A stretch of DNA of 64,000 nucleotides, taken from the NCBI GenBank assembly GCA_007844125.1, contig CM017572.1, positions 27,159,161 to 27,223,160 on the forward strand, in the 5' to 3' direction. This document shows positions 24,481-36,496 of the stretch, piece after piece (position 1 is the first letter of the stretch; the number at the start of each line of letters is the position of its first letter). The notes below the pieces were generated by a model. That model saw only the letters and a list, made by a program, of their open reading frames with translations, made no database searches and was not told the origin of the DNA. Made by a program: the position numbers and the translations under genes. This DNA is from Sinonovacula constricta (taxonomy: Eukaryota; Mollusca; Bivalvia; Cardiida; Solecurtidae).

Positions 24481-26145
24481 TACTTGTTCTATTCAACTGT
24501 ATGCGAATATTTGTTCTATGTACTTGCATGCGAGACCTTGTTCTATTAACTTGCATGAGAGTACTTGTTCTGTTTGTATGCAAACTAGTATTTGTTCTTT
24601 TTACTTGCATGAATGTACTTGTTCTATTAACTTGTATGTAGGTCTTTGTTCATTTTACTTGGATATGTGTACTTGTTCTATTTACATACATATGTGTACT
24701 TGTTCTATTTACATACATATGTGTACTTGCTCTATTTACTTACATGCGAGTACATGCTCTATTTACTTACATGCCAGTACATGCTCTATTTACTTACATG
24801 CCAGTACATGCTCTATTTACTTACATGCCAGTACATGCTCTATTTACTTGCATGCGAGTACATGCTCTATTTACTTTCACGCGAGTACACGCTCTATTTA
24901 CCAAAATGCGAGTACATGCCATATTTACTTACATGCGAGTACATGCCATATTTACTTACATGCGAGTACATGCGCTAGTTACTTACATGCGAGTACATGC
25001 TTTATTTACCTGCGTATGAGTACATGCTTTATTTACTTAAATGCGAGTATATGCTCTATTTACTTACATGCGAGTACATTTAATTGCATCCGAGTACATG
25101 CTCCATTTACTTGCATCCGAGTTCATGTTCTATTTACTTGCATCCGAGTACATACTCTATTTACTTGCATCCGAGTACATGCTCTATTTACTCGCATCCG
25201 AGTACATACTCTATTTACTTGCATCCGAGTACATACTCTATTTACTTGCATCCGAGTACATGCGCTATTTACTTTAATCCGAGTTCATGCTCTATTTACT
25301 TGAATCCGAGTACATGCTCTATTTACTTGAATCCAAATTCATGCTCTTATTACTTGAATCCGAGTTCATGCTCTATTTACTTGAATCCGAGTACATGCTC
25401 TTTTTACTTGCATCCGAGTTAATGCTCTATTTACTTGCATCCGAGTACATGCGCTATTTACTTGCATCCGAGTACATGCTCTATTTACTTGCATCCAAGT
25501 ACATGCTCTATTTACTTGAATCCGAGTACATGCGCTTTACTTGAATCCGAGTACATGCTCTTTTTACTTGCATCCGAGTTCATGCTCTATTTACTTGCAT
25601 CCGAGTACATGCTCTATTTACTTGAATCCGAGTGCATGCGCTTTACTTGAATCCGAGTACATGCTCTTTTTACTTGCATCCGAGTTCATGCTCTATTTAC
25701 TTGCATCCGAGTACATGCGCTATTTACTTGCATCCGAGTACATACTCTATTAACTTGCATCCGAGTACATGCTCTATTTACTTGAATCCGAGTTCATGCT
25801 CTATTTACTTGAATCAGAGTACATGCTCTATTTACTTGCATCCGAGTTCATGCTCTATTTACTTGCATCCGAGTACATGCACATTTACTTGCATCCGAGT
25901 ACATGCTCTATTTACTTGCATCCGAGTACATGCGCTATTTACTTGAGTCCGAGTTCATGCTCTATTTACTAGCATCCTAGTTCATGCTCTGTTTACTTGA
26001 ATCCGAGTACATGTTCTATTTACTTGCATCCGAGTACATGCGCTATTTACTTGAATCCGAGTTCATGCTCTATTTACTTGAATCCGAGTACATGCTCTAT
26101 TTACTTGCATCCGAGTTCATGCTCGATTTACTTGAATCCGATTTT
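24481..26145. repeat. Large minisatellite, 27-bp unit, about 61 copies
   Basis: The unit is of the type acatgctctatttacttgca plus tccgagt. Left copies carry the variant acatgcgagt, right copies gcatccgagt or gaatccgagt. The unit equals nine codons and lacks stops in all three forward frames (MLYLLASEY, STCSIYLHP and ALFTCIRVH types), giving overlapping frames of up to 277 codons. Shortened units (tgcgctttac) shift the frame, which argues against coding. A higher-order period of 106 bp is visible at 25532-25740. Confidence 0.95.
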
Positions 26146-27297
26146 ATATGCAATACATCTTCTACAGAGTGCGGTATGTTTTGATTGATATGCCTTATTG
26201 CAAACTACAGTTTTACACAAAAACCGGACAAAGTGTAAAAATGAACAAAAAGTGAACATATTTTCGACACTCTCCAATTTAGAGACTGTAAGAAATGAGA
26301 ACATATCTAGTCATTGTGTACTTATACTAATTAAAGCTTGTCTACAGATCATTAAATGACGTTACAGAGTTCCTGGTTGCCTTAAAAATCTTAAATATCT
26401 GGGGGAAAAAAATTAGCATATGTTAATTTTATCACAAAAATATACTACAATAAGTACCGAGTCGGACCTGCATTATTATGGACATTATGGACAATGAATG
26501 ATACGAAGTAAACACACTTTACTCCCGTTTAACCTAAATTAAAAAAAAAACACATTTCGTTTCCACTTCAGCATGTTTTGTTACAATCCCTGAGAAAATG
26601 TTCAGACGAAGCATGCGATGAAAATGCAAGTACATGAATAAATATTCTAATTAATGTTCGAGAAAGTAACGGCATTATAAAAAAAAACAATATGTGTACG
26701 GTAGTTTTGACTATTCGCCTGTTACTAAAGCAACGTGGTTTAGCTTGGAAACGAAAAAAAAAACAAAAAAACAACGATGCGTTAAATGACAACGAGTAGC
26801 AGCATTTATTTAAATTTGAAGAGAACGGTTTTCACATACACAGTCAGACATTTAAGTGTATAGAGTTAGCCAAACAGTAAGCGCATTGGAACGTTATGAT
26901 CGGCAAAAAGGCCGACTGGGACGTTTTACCCGTTTAACAGAGGTCCAACCTTGCACTTCCTGGGTGGTTTTTCAAATAAAAGCAGTTAAAAAAAAAAATT
27001 GAAAGTATATTAAGAACGTAGTAATGACGTCATAAACTACGAAAGTTGTGACGCAAATAAAATAATAACATCTTTATTTGAGAGAAAAGGATAAGTATTA
27101 TTTCTAGATTATTAAAGAAAATAGATATATGAACCAAAGACAAAATTCACCAAAGGAGTAGGGTAAATGACTTAGCATCTTGTTTTATATGTATGTTGAC
27201 AAAAATGACAAGTTGCAACTTATATTAAAGTTTGAAAGGGCATACCACAAAGGTAGGGCCACATTTACAAATTATATCACCTTACCCCTAGGGAGCA
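26146..27297. other. Spacer upstream of CHST15-like gene; holds a dispersed repeat at 26885-27060
   Basis: The repeat has ggccgactggga, acagaggtccaacct and gcacttcctgggtgg, matching 1610-1795. The rest is AT-rich. An upstream non-coding or short coding exon of the CHST15-like gene may be hidden here but I could not identify one. Confidence 0.45.
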
Positions 27298-30200
27298 ATG
27301 TCATGGTTTACTTTTTATTCTAGGTCCATTCCACCAAAAAAGGTGTGCACGTTTTTCATTCTGACACTGGTTCCCTGCTGGGTCTTGTACAATTCAAGCT
27401 TGTCGGAGACACCGAGGTTGGATAGACCTACACACCCTTGGTTGACGTCACTTCCGGAGTTGAACTGGTCCCATGTTTTGCAGGATTATGAAGCGGCCAC
27501 CCCAAACATGCCTCCATGGTGTCTTCCCGCTGAGATATATCAGAAGAACTTGCTGGATCAGGTTAAGCTTACTTAGTAAACTCCTTACGTACTGGAACCA
27601 CAATTAACTCCATTTACATAAAACAAACACTTACTAAACGTGTTCACATACAGACTTCTGTCAATCTTCCGTCATAAAAGTTTGGTGTAAATACAATTTA
27701 AAACATTTTACCTAGGGCATTATGGGAAATGCAAATAATCTGTTTCAATGACGAAGACAACACAACAATTTTATATTTAAAAAGTCGTATACAAAAAGGT
27801 GTTTTGATCCATTGCAGGAGAGACGAGTCTTCCTGAAGAACTACCGGAACCCGTGCTGGATGGTGTATGTGACGAAGGACGGCAAGATGAAACTGTTGTG
27901 CTTGCCGTACTTCTACATTGCTGGGGTGCCCAAGTCTGGCACCACCTTCCTCCACTCGAAAATCCTTAAACATCCTTCGATATCGTCAAATGTGCACAAG
28001 GAACCTCATTGGATCACTAGGAGCCAGTTTTACGTAGGTTGGTAGGTTTAGAGAAAATCTGCCCATGAGCAATGAAGAAAGCGCAACTATTCAACAATAA
28101 ACAAAACAACAACATTGAAATCAACAAACATAAATACACCTTTGTTAAACAAGAAAATATAAAGATATGGTCCTGTGTTAATAAATTTAAATCCATGGTA
28201 CAAAAATAACTAAGGTTGAACAAAGGTTAAAGAATGCAAAAATATAAAGTTACACTTAAAATTAACAAGCGGGGCAGGTCTTAACTGTGATAACCGACAG
28301 TTTGTCCATATCCAATACATGTAACAAATCTGTTCCGGAACATTTGTGCATAATTGCTACATACACGTGTGCTTAAGTTAAAGTAAAGGCTGTTTATATT
28401 ATAACCTTAATTGGTAGAAAGTAACAATCTTGAAATATTTCGCTTTAAATGTCCGTTATTCCCAAATCTATCAATAACAAGGGGGCGGGGAGTGGGGTTA
28501 GCTTATACCTATCAATGTCAGAGCTGATGCCCGGATGATCGTATATATTGCAAAGTGATCTCAAAGGTAAGTGGTCACACGGTACATGGTTGTCTTTAAA
28601 ACAACTAATTGTGCAGCGTGGCTCGGATACGATATACAATTTTACAATGAAAGGTAAGATGTTTTAGTTTGCTTTTTACACGGATGTTAGACATCAACTA
28701 GCAGCATGTTGCGTGATCTTTGCAGCTTACAATAACATCTGTAGCTGCATGAGAGAAAGAAAATTGTCCAAACTGTCGGATACCACATTTAACTAAAAGA
28801 AAAACAACAACAACAGCAGCAAACCCAACACAACAGTTATCGCAGCTGAACAATCGGTCGGCAAAATAGAGAAAACTTTGCAACTTTCTGCCTTCGATTT
28901 ATTGTTTTGGTGTTCTAAAAAACGGATGAAGAATCAGCTATTTTATTTATCATGTAATTTCTATTCGGTTTTACAAAGCCGAATTCAGCCGAGAGGAGCC
29001 AAATCCTTATTAAACGCTCAAAACACACACACACGCACGCACGCGCGCACACACACGCACGCAAATGCACGCACGCACATGCACGCGCGCACGCGCACAC
29101 ACACACAAACATACAAACAACAACAAAATGCATGCCTAGCTATGGCATAAACAGTTATGATGGTGAAAATTGCAGCTACGTATTTCTTTTTACTTTTCAA
29201 ACAGAGCCTTTGTCCCGTTTCTGCTTTTGAACATGCGACGTCATCAGATGCAATAAAATTATTGCAATTGTAAAAAGTTATCATACTCTTCTTTTTTTCT
29301 ATTAAAATCTGCCGAATTAAAGATAAAAACGGAAATGCCATTTTAGTAGACCTGTAAATACAGACTCCCTTTTGACATCTTGCAGCACCAAATGCGAACT
29401 GTTCCCATATAGCCCCATTCTCCAGATATCTCTGGCAGTTTAGAGCAGCCACAGACGATGTGGCATCGGTGAACAAAAGTGGGTTCCATCATCTGATTTT
29501 TGGTAAGTCCTTATGCAGGTCACATAATGAAATACGTGTACATGGCGTATAAGGTTGTCTATGTTTGGAAATGTGACAACGTGTTATAGGCCATACTGTC
29601 GACATTGTTCTGGCATGATGTTAATACCTCATTGGTTGCAGCGCCTTAATTAGACTCTTTGTCAAAGTGAATTTAATGTGTATCTGTATAAGACACACTT
29701 GTTAGTTTCATCATTAGGCGGTGTCATTCACAGGTGTGCTCATGGGGATGACGTGTCTGGAACAGTTTTAGCGATTTCCGCTGCAAACAGTAACAAGCTG
29801 CATGGTTAATATCGGCATACTCGGTTTTATTTGCTAAAAAAAGTCCATGCCAAGCAGGTGCGAATTCCTTTTGATGCCTGCTACTTTTTATAATTGCAAG
29901 CTTTATTTTATTGTTGCCAGCTACACTGTTAAAAACGGAATACTCGGCTCTTTTCTTTTAAAACGGTCTCACAGGACAGCTTCCATTTCCTGTAATTACC
30001 TGCTACCCTTTGCTGTGGAGTTTACAACGCTGATTGTGTGTGGTTTTTTGCATTCATTCCGGGATCTGTAAATACGAAGTTAGAAATTTACAACTGAAGC
30101 CGCCCTGAAGCCTCCCAGCCGACAATTCCGTTCTCAGACACGCCAGAAAAAGTTTTTCCTTGTTGTACTATCTGATTTGATTTGAATTAAACAAAAAGAG

Positions 30201-33200
30201 TAACCAAAATAAAATACAACTGGAAAAAAAACTCATAATTTTTTACAATAAATGCTGTTTGTTCAACCAGATGAACAAGTAATTGTATTTTGCAATGCAA
30301 AACTAAATGAAAAACGAATTTATGATTGAAACTGTTCGATGGCACTAGAACAAAGCCATCCATATTTTTATTGAAAGGTGTGACGTAACAAAAAACCGGG
30401 CGGTTTTGACCTGCACTCTGCAAAGATTAAACTGGCCAACAATTAATGATTTCTTGATCCTCAACCTTCTGCTAAATGTCTTTAAACATCAGTTAATGAA
30501 TAAGTTTAAAGTAATTAAAAATGGCCAACTTTAGACCCCCACCTCTCTACACCGCCCTTCTCCATTTTAAGATAACACTTTGCTATGAGATCACAGCTGG
30601 ACACTGGACACAGGTGTCATTAAGGAGAGGTCATAACACAACAAGTCAAACCTATTGGACATGGACTTACTACACTGCCATAGTCAGTAACGGTTTAAGT
30701 GCTTAGTCCATGCGTTCGACTTTGCTTTTTCGAATCAGTAAATACCTAATTGCTCGCAGCGCTTTCGTGTAACAAAAGATGTTGCTCTATATAGTGCAGC
30801 TTTGAATAGTTACTATGTTCTATTACCATATTTTTCCAACAAAGAGTCTTGATATCGGACGTTATACATGCAGTATATTTAATGGCCGCTTTGTAGAATT
30901 TTATGTTTTCTGTCCAATCTCACTTAAGTCAGATCTTACAAAATGTAAGATCTGTTGACGGACCGCAAATACCGTCTTTAAACAAGAATGGTTTTCCCCG
31001 ATTACTATTTTTATAACAGCCAATCAAAGAGGGTAATGCAAACGCTTTTGGAAAGAGTCGCAAAATGGCCGCTATCAGGCAGTAGAAAAGTGTTTGACAA
31101 AATTAGGAATTCGCTCCTTAGTTAACTTTTGACTTGAAGATGTTACTGATGTTGAAAAAACTGGGATACCGCATATGAACAAGGGCACCTGTCTTCAGTG
31201 CCATAAGTCTTGCGCGGAGTGTCCATGTTTACATTTCTTTTTAAATGAGCGCAACCATAAAAATGATACGTTCGGAACGGTTCGGATCATGATTTACGTT
31301 TCCGATTTTGTAGGCGACAATCTGATTGGTTGGGAAGGTTTTATTGACTCGTCGTTAGATCCTGATAGTGGAACGGTTTTCAGGATATGATTTTAATCAG
31401 ATTGGTTTTCTGCCCTACGACAAATATGAACTTAGTTGAAAAGCAAGAACATTACATTCAGTAGAGCTAAATATTGAAAGACAATTTATTATTAAATGTT
31501 TATTATTAAATGAATAATGATGTCTCAGAGTATTGTGTGTCTTTTGAATTTCACTGTAGTGTATAATTTAAATCACTAGGCAAGCGATCGAGAAACAAGA
31601 ACGCTCGACTCTTTTCAAAGTTTACAGCAGAAATGTAGAACAATAAAGCTCTATACATGTTTCGTCACACCGCACTTCACTGAAGATTCCGGGCTGCTTT
31701 GTTCTTGTGCTGCACAGTTCAGTCATAAATTCTTATTTTGTATTATTTTGTGTTTTTCTGCATTTAATAAAATAAATTTTACATGGATTTTAAACAAGCT
31801 TTGCATGTCAGTGTTAACTTTTCAAACAGGTCTTGGCATGACCCCTAATTCGAATTTGTGCTGACAGATGTATTTTTGTTTGTGTATTCACACTACTTTT
31901 CCCGGGTAAGAGATTCGCGCAAAACACCATGTCGGAAGACTTTTTGCGGCATGCGTCACCGCCCCAAATTTGTAATGACATGTGAATTGAATTTCCATAG
32001 ATGCAAAATGTCATTTACGTCTTACTGCTCTTTATTCGTATCTGCTCTGGCTTGCTCTGTTCTACCCCAGGGGATGACAGTGCCTCCACTTGGTGGGATA
32101 ACAGTAACTGGAGAAAGCTCCACCAGAACTTTAACCTGACCGAGCCCAGGGTAACAACAGCTGATATGGTCCACCACATCAACCCTGGGGCCAAGATCAT
32201 CGTCATCTTAAGAGACCCAGCAGACAGGTCAGACATCACTCGATATCTTTCTTTAAAATGTTTTCTGTGTTTATGTCTTTGTGACTTTGTTTTTTATCTG
32301 TTAGCACTGACAAAAGAATATAGTTAAGCAATTGATAAAGGTACATGTATATTCTATATAGCCTTTAACTCGACTCGAAATTATACTTTGCTGCAACTTG
32401 CGAGTGTTTTATATTTTCGTAATGAGTAGTTTGTACAAAATATGTGTATCAGAAACGCTAAGACTCCCTCCGTAACATGAACATTTTTTCAAACGTGTCA
32501 TTGCATAAATACAGACATGATGCTAGCATTTTGTAACGGCTCAACAACATGCACACTAAAGAGTTATTATTTTGTAAAATTTAATTTCTTTAAACATAAT
32601 TTTCAGAATATTTAGAAAGTAGGTGCTTTTATTTGTTCTACTCGGGTTTTATGCTTGTGCTCTTTGGAGTGTATGTTGACTTTTCCGTCTTTCTTGTGAT
32701 ACCCAGGTTAACCATCATCAACAAACACTTCCATTTTCTTTTTTAAATATCATATCTTTATAAGTATATAAATGGATTTTAAGCTTATATTTATCCAAAA
32801 GTAAGAAATTTCACTGTTTGTAATTGCAATATATACAAAAGAAAAGGCGATACAGTCCAAGAATTCCAACTAATAGGATCTACCTACTGACTTGGAATAC
32901 ATTTGATATTAACAAATTCCATTTCAACAAGGTACCCTATTCAAGATAGCGAGTACAGACTGTATCCTCTGTATGCAGGTTATATTCGGACTACCTTTAT
33001 TTCCATAACGAGACCAAGAATTCGCGTTTATTCCACTGGAAAGTGGTGACAGCAATAAAGGAGCACGAAGCCTGTGTTCGTCAACTGGGTCTTCGGTCGT
33101 GTGTCTATCTGCCATATCAAAGACCCGTTGACAAGGTAACGTAGGCCAATCAAATATTTACCCGTTTTATGTTTGTCAATCAAATATTTATACGTGTTAT

Positions 33201-35289
33201 GTTTTGTCTCCAAAGAGATATTATTATTCTGGCATTTATACAAAAATAAGTTTTTTTCCGGGTTATTTATATAATCAGTAATGTTTGCAGGACCAAAGAC
33301 AAAAAAAAAACCCCAAAACAAACAAACAAAATAAACAACAACACCAAACACACAAAACAATCTCCCCCAAAACAACAACAAAACCAGGCAGAATAACAAC
33401 CACCAACAAAATAAAATAAAACAAACAAAAAATAACAAAGCAAAACAACAAAAACAACCACAAAAATAACAAAAAGCAAACACAAAACAATAACACAAAT
33501 TACAGGTGAATTCGATCAAATCTTACTTATTTAATTTGTACTGAATTCCTGACTGCCTAAGTTGAATTTCTGTTGTGTGTGTGTTTTTCATTATATTTAT
33601 TTCGACTACCAGCTACAAATTGTTTAAAAAAAAGCCCTAACACAAATGTTGAACTAACCAATTGCGAACTTAATTCGATTGATTGATTGGTTATTTATCA
33701 ATATGTTTCACAATTCCTTGATTTTTATTCTCAACTTGATTCTTTATTCCTTTACGAAGATGGCGCAAAAAAAACAACAACAACAAAAACAACAACAAAA
33801 ACAAACGAAAAAACAAAACAACAAAAACAACAACTGTTGTTCTGTTATATTCTGATTCCAACCCTACAGAAGCACGCACAAACAAGATTTAATTGGCTAC
33901 TATATAATTCTTGTGACGAAAACAACATATCTGTAGAGTATACTTTGGACGAGTCTGTGTTTAAATTTTAAAGATATGATTTGTTGAATAACAAAAATAT
34001 TTTGTTGTCAAACCTATTGCTGCCTTTTATTTCTGTTGCGTGATTGGATGTAACAATATCGACTTATATGCATTATATTTAGGTTCGGCTACAGATTGGC
34101 ATATACCACGTTCATTTAGAAGAATGGTTGAGGGTGTTTCCAAAAGAACAGATGTTGATCCTGAAATTAGAGGCTGTGTCGAGGGACTTACCATCGTATA
34201 TGGACAACGTGTTCTCCTTCCTTAATATAGGTAATCAAGGTTGATATTGCCAGTAAATGTGACAGTTTCAAAAACGATCATTTTTAAGTCGCATCGTTAG
34301 CTCTACTTTTTTGTAATACCGATTCATGATTATGCATATAAATTTCATATTTAACAAAAATAGCTTAAAACTACTTTATGTAAGAATCTGTTGGATGAAA
34401 TCTTACTATGGTTTTACAGAATATGGGGTCACCCTGTTATGGAAATGTTTTAATATTATATGGTAACTTTCTTACAAATTTTAATGACCTTTTTGTGCAA
34501 CCAAAACTTGTTGTCCCTTATCAAAACCGTGTTTCTGGCTTCAAGGTAAAGTCCGGCCTTTTGAAACAGAAATAACATCGAAAAGAATGTAAACATCTTA
34601 GTTAACTAGAAAGCTATTGCTAAAAGCGACATGCTAATATATAGCATTGTACATGAGTTTCCTAGTTACACCACAAACTTGATTTCATCGGCTCGTATAT
34701 AAAGTGTGTTTTTTTTAATTCGCCGTTAAGAGATTTGAACCGCTTGGCCAGAAATACATGGATTAAAGAATATTATCTATGTCAATGAAAAATATGGTAA
34801 TCCGTTAAATTAGATGTCCACAATTTGAGGAAATCCCTCATTTTGTCTGCAAATAGATAAGAAAATGTTTATATTTGTATTGTGTATTTCGTGACTTGCA
34901 CTATTTACATCACTAAAAGTAAGACTATACATATGGTTAGATTTTCTCCCCAAATACCCCTAAAGACACTGGTTTGCAATCGTTACATTTTAAATTGTGA
35001 AAAAAACCGTATGGACGGATCTTCGGATACCACATTCAGTTTGTCAGACACAACCTTTTTGTTTAATAGAATTACACAAACGTGTCTCTTTATTACAGAA
35101 CCTATGCCTGCCCAACTGCGAAAGCAATACCAGTCTTCAAGGTCACATCTCTGGATCAACAAGAAGAAATATCAACACTATGGAAGGATGAGGAGAGTGA
35201 CACGAGATATCTTGAATAGATTTTACCAACCACACAACGCAAAGCTGGCCGAGCTACTAGGAGAAGAATTCGATTTTAATAAAACGTAA
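27298..35289 (+). CDS. CHST15: Carbohydrate sulfotransferase 15-like (GalNAc4S-6ST family), 7 exons, about 417 aa
   Basis: Exons: 27298-27561, 27818-28037, 29386-29502, 32071-32227, 32979-33135, 34083-34230 and 35099-35289 (TAA). Phases match throughout. The product is a type II Golgi membrane protein: short cytosolic end, anchor at about 16-32 (VCTFFILTLVPCWVLY), a short stem, then the sulfotransferase domain. The 5'-phosphosulfate loop is PKSGTT at about 126-131, followed by KEPHWITR. ASTWWDNSNW lies near 205-214. The 3'-phosphate motif IIVILRDPADRLYSDY is at about 243-258. Then come EHEACVRQLGLRSCVY and a C-terminus with ILNRFYQPHNAKLAELL. This block order is that of human CHST15, which moves sulfate from PAPS to position 6 of GalNAc-4-sulfate in chondroitin sulfate. 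At 417 residues it is shorter than human CHST15, mainly in the stem. An acceptor-like ttactttttattctag ends at 27323, so the true start may lie in an upstream exon. The exon 2 donor (gttggt) is non-optimal but required by phase. Confidence 0.88.
28425..28792 (-). mobile_element. MITE-family copy, minus orientation
   Basis: Its terminus at 28776-28792 reads ggataccacatttaa, the inverted end of the element at 12130-12879. Inside, in order on the minus strand, are gagccacgctgcacaatta, gtgaccacttacctttgaga and aaagcgaaatatttca. It sits in intron 2 of the CHST15-like gene. Confidence 0.6.
29026..29112. repeat. (CA/CG)n alternating purine-pyrimidine tract
   Basis: About 85 bp of ACACAC, GCACGC and GCGCGC alternation in intron 2 of the CHST15-like gene. 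Minus-strand Cys/Val-rich frames over it are artefacts. Confidence 0.9.
29503..32070. other. Intron 3 of the CHST15-like gene, unassigned
   Basis: No exon or element is recognised. A perfect short hairpin lies at 30930-30954. Small open frames (31175-31390, 29847-30071) have no splice-compatible context. Confidence 0.4.
33298..33500. repeat. A/C-only low-complexity tract
   Basis: About 200 bp built almost only of A and C on the plus strand (aacaacaacaaaacc and similar), nearly free of G and poor in T, in intron 5 of the CHST15-like gene. A shorter similar tract is at 33764-33836. The 163-codon Phe/Cys/Leu-rich minus frame (33028-33519) is the mirror of this tract plus the antisense of exon 5. 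Confidence 0.85.
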
Positions 35290-36496
35290 AAAAACCCAAC
35301 ACTTTTAGGTTATGTCTAAGAACTTATGAATGCCCATGTGACTCTGCACGTGCTTCTTGTGTGTTAATATTTTAGTATATTGTGTGAAATCTAAATTAGA
35401 AAATGATGAAAAACACATCACATTTATGTTTCATTACTTGCCCTTTCATACAATTAAAGTTATGATAGACATAGACCTAAAAATAAATATAACCGTACTT
35501 AGAGTCAATAATCATAGCCAAATATCTCAAGACAATGTTTTTGCTGCCATAACACGTAGAATTTGGTGTCAGATACCGTTTATCGTTTTTGCTCGCATAA
35601 AGCATATATTGTCTTGGAAGTATTTATCCATCTCCAACTATCCTTGATGAAATTATATACATTTCCTTCACTTATCACACATGTACTAAATGACCATGTT
35701 TACTCTTTCTCTCCCCCTTATCCAGATTTCTTATTGACGCTCTTTTTCTGCAGAATTCCCATCGAACCGTCAGTAGTTACTCAAATAGTGGAATTCTTCC
35801 TTGTAACACCTCCTTGTACTGACTATAAATCTTCACAGGACTGTTTTTATTTTTGATAGTTCTCTCTATTTATTCTACTAGTTTTCTCTATTTATTCTAC
35901 AAGTTTTCTCTATATGTAGAACCTTGTTTTTTTAGTTACTACTTACAAAGAACCCAGTTAATAATGTAACATTATTTATCCGCCACCATGCCACGTGTAT
36001 CTGTTAAACCTTAGTTATTATATATTTGTTATTGTATATTCATAATTTACGCATGCAAACTGAGCTTAATCGAGTATTTTCCTGTCATCTTTAAGAATCG
36101 ACGAACTTTACTATTCCCAGTTCTACTGACCGTTAAATGTTCACACTATTACTCTCAAATGCTTTTCTGTTTAAAAAAGCGACATGAAAAATCGTTTACA
36201 ACCTTTTTATTGATTCTGTTGCTGACACTGTTGTTGACATGATTACATTAAGCGAATGGAAGTTTTTAACACTTCGTATGAGATCAACAAACTGTTTCTA
36301 GAAAGCCTTTTCTTCAGGAGTGTCAACAACTGAACCGACAGAGTAAGAGAGCTTAAATGATGCTTGAAACCTCATGATCACACCCGCATGGATGAAGTAA
36401 CATTTTCTCCTGGTTATGTTAAAATAAAGCATCATATGATAATGTTATACATCGATCAAACAATTCTGACCAAACAGATTTTTTTTTTATTTTACT
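35290..36496. other. 3' flank of the CHST15-like gene, unassigned
   Basis: A possible AATAAA signal lies at about 35481-35490. A short tandem of about 24 bp (tctctatttattctac type) occurs three times at 35858-35922. No gene is recognised; the frames at 35357-35647 and 35563-35856 have no known domain. Confidence 0.45.

Noticed and set aside
24470..25303. 277-codon open frame
   Set aside because: It is one of several overlapping frames produced by the stop-free 27-bp minisatellite; indels change the frame and nothing outside the repeat supports a gene.
24481..26145. CRISPR-like regular repeat
   Set aside because: The units are contiguous with no unique spacers and the genome is animal; it is a minisatellite.
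29018..29476. 152-codon minus-strand frame
   Set aside because: Spans the CA/CG repeat and lies antisense to exon 3 of the CHST15-like gene.
31175..31390. 71-codon frame with several Cys
   Set aside because: Lies in intron 3 of the CHST15-like gene; adding it would break the otherwise perfect phase chain of exons 3 and 4.
33028..33519. 163-codon minus-strand frame rich in Phe, Cys and Leu
   Set aside because: It is the complement of an A/C-rich tract plus the antisense of a CHST15-like exon.
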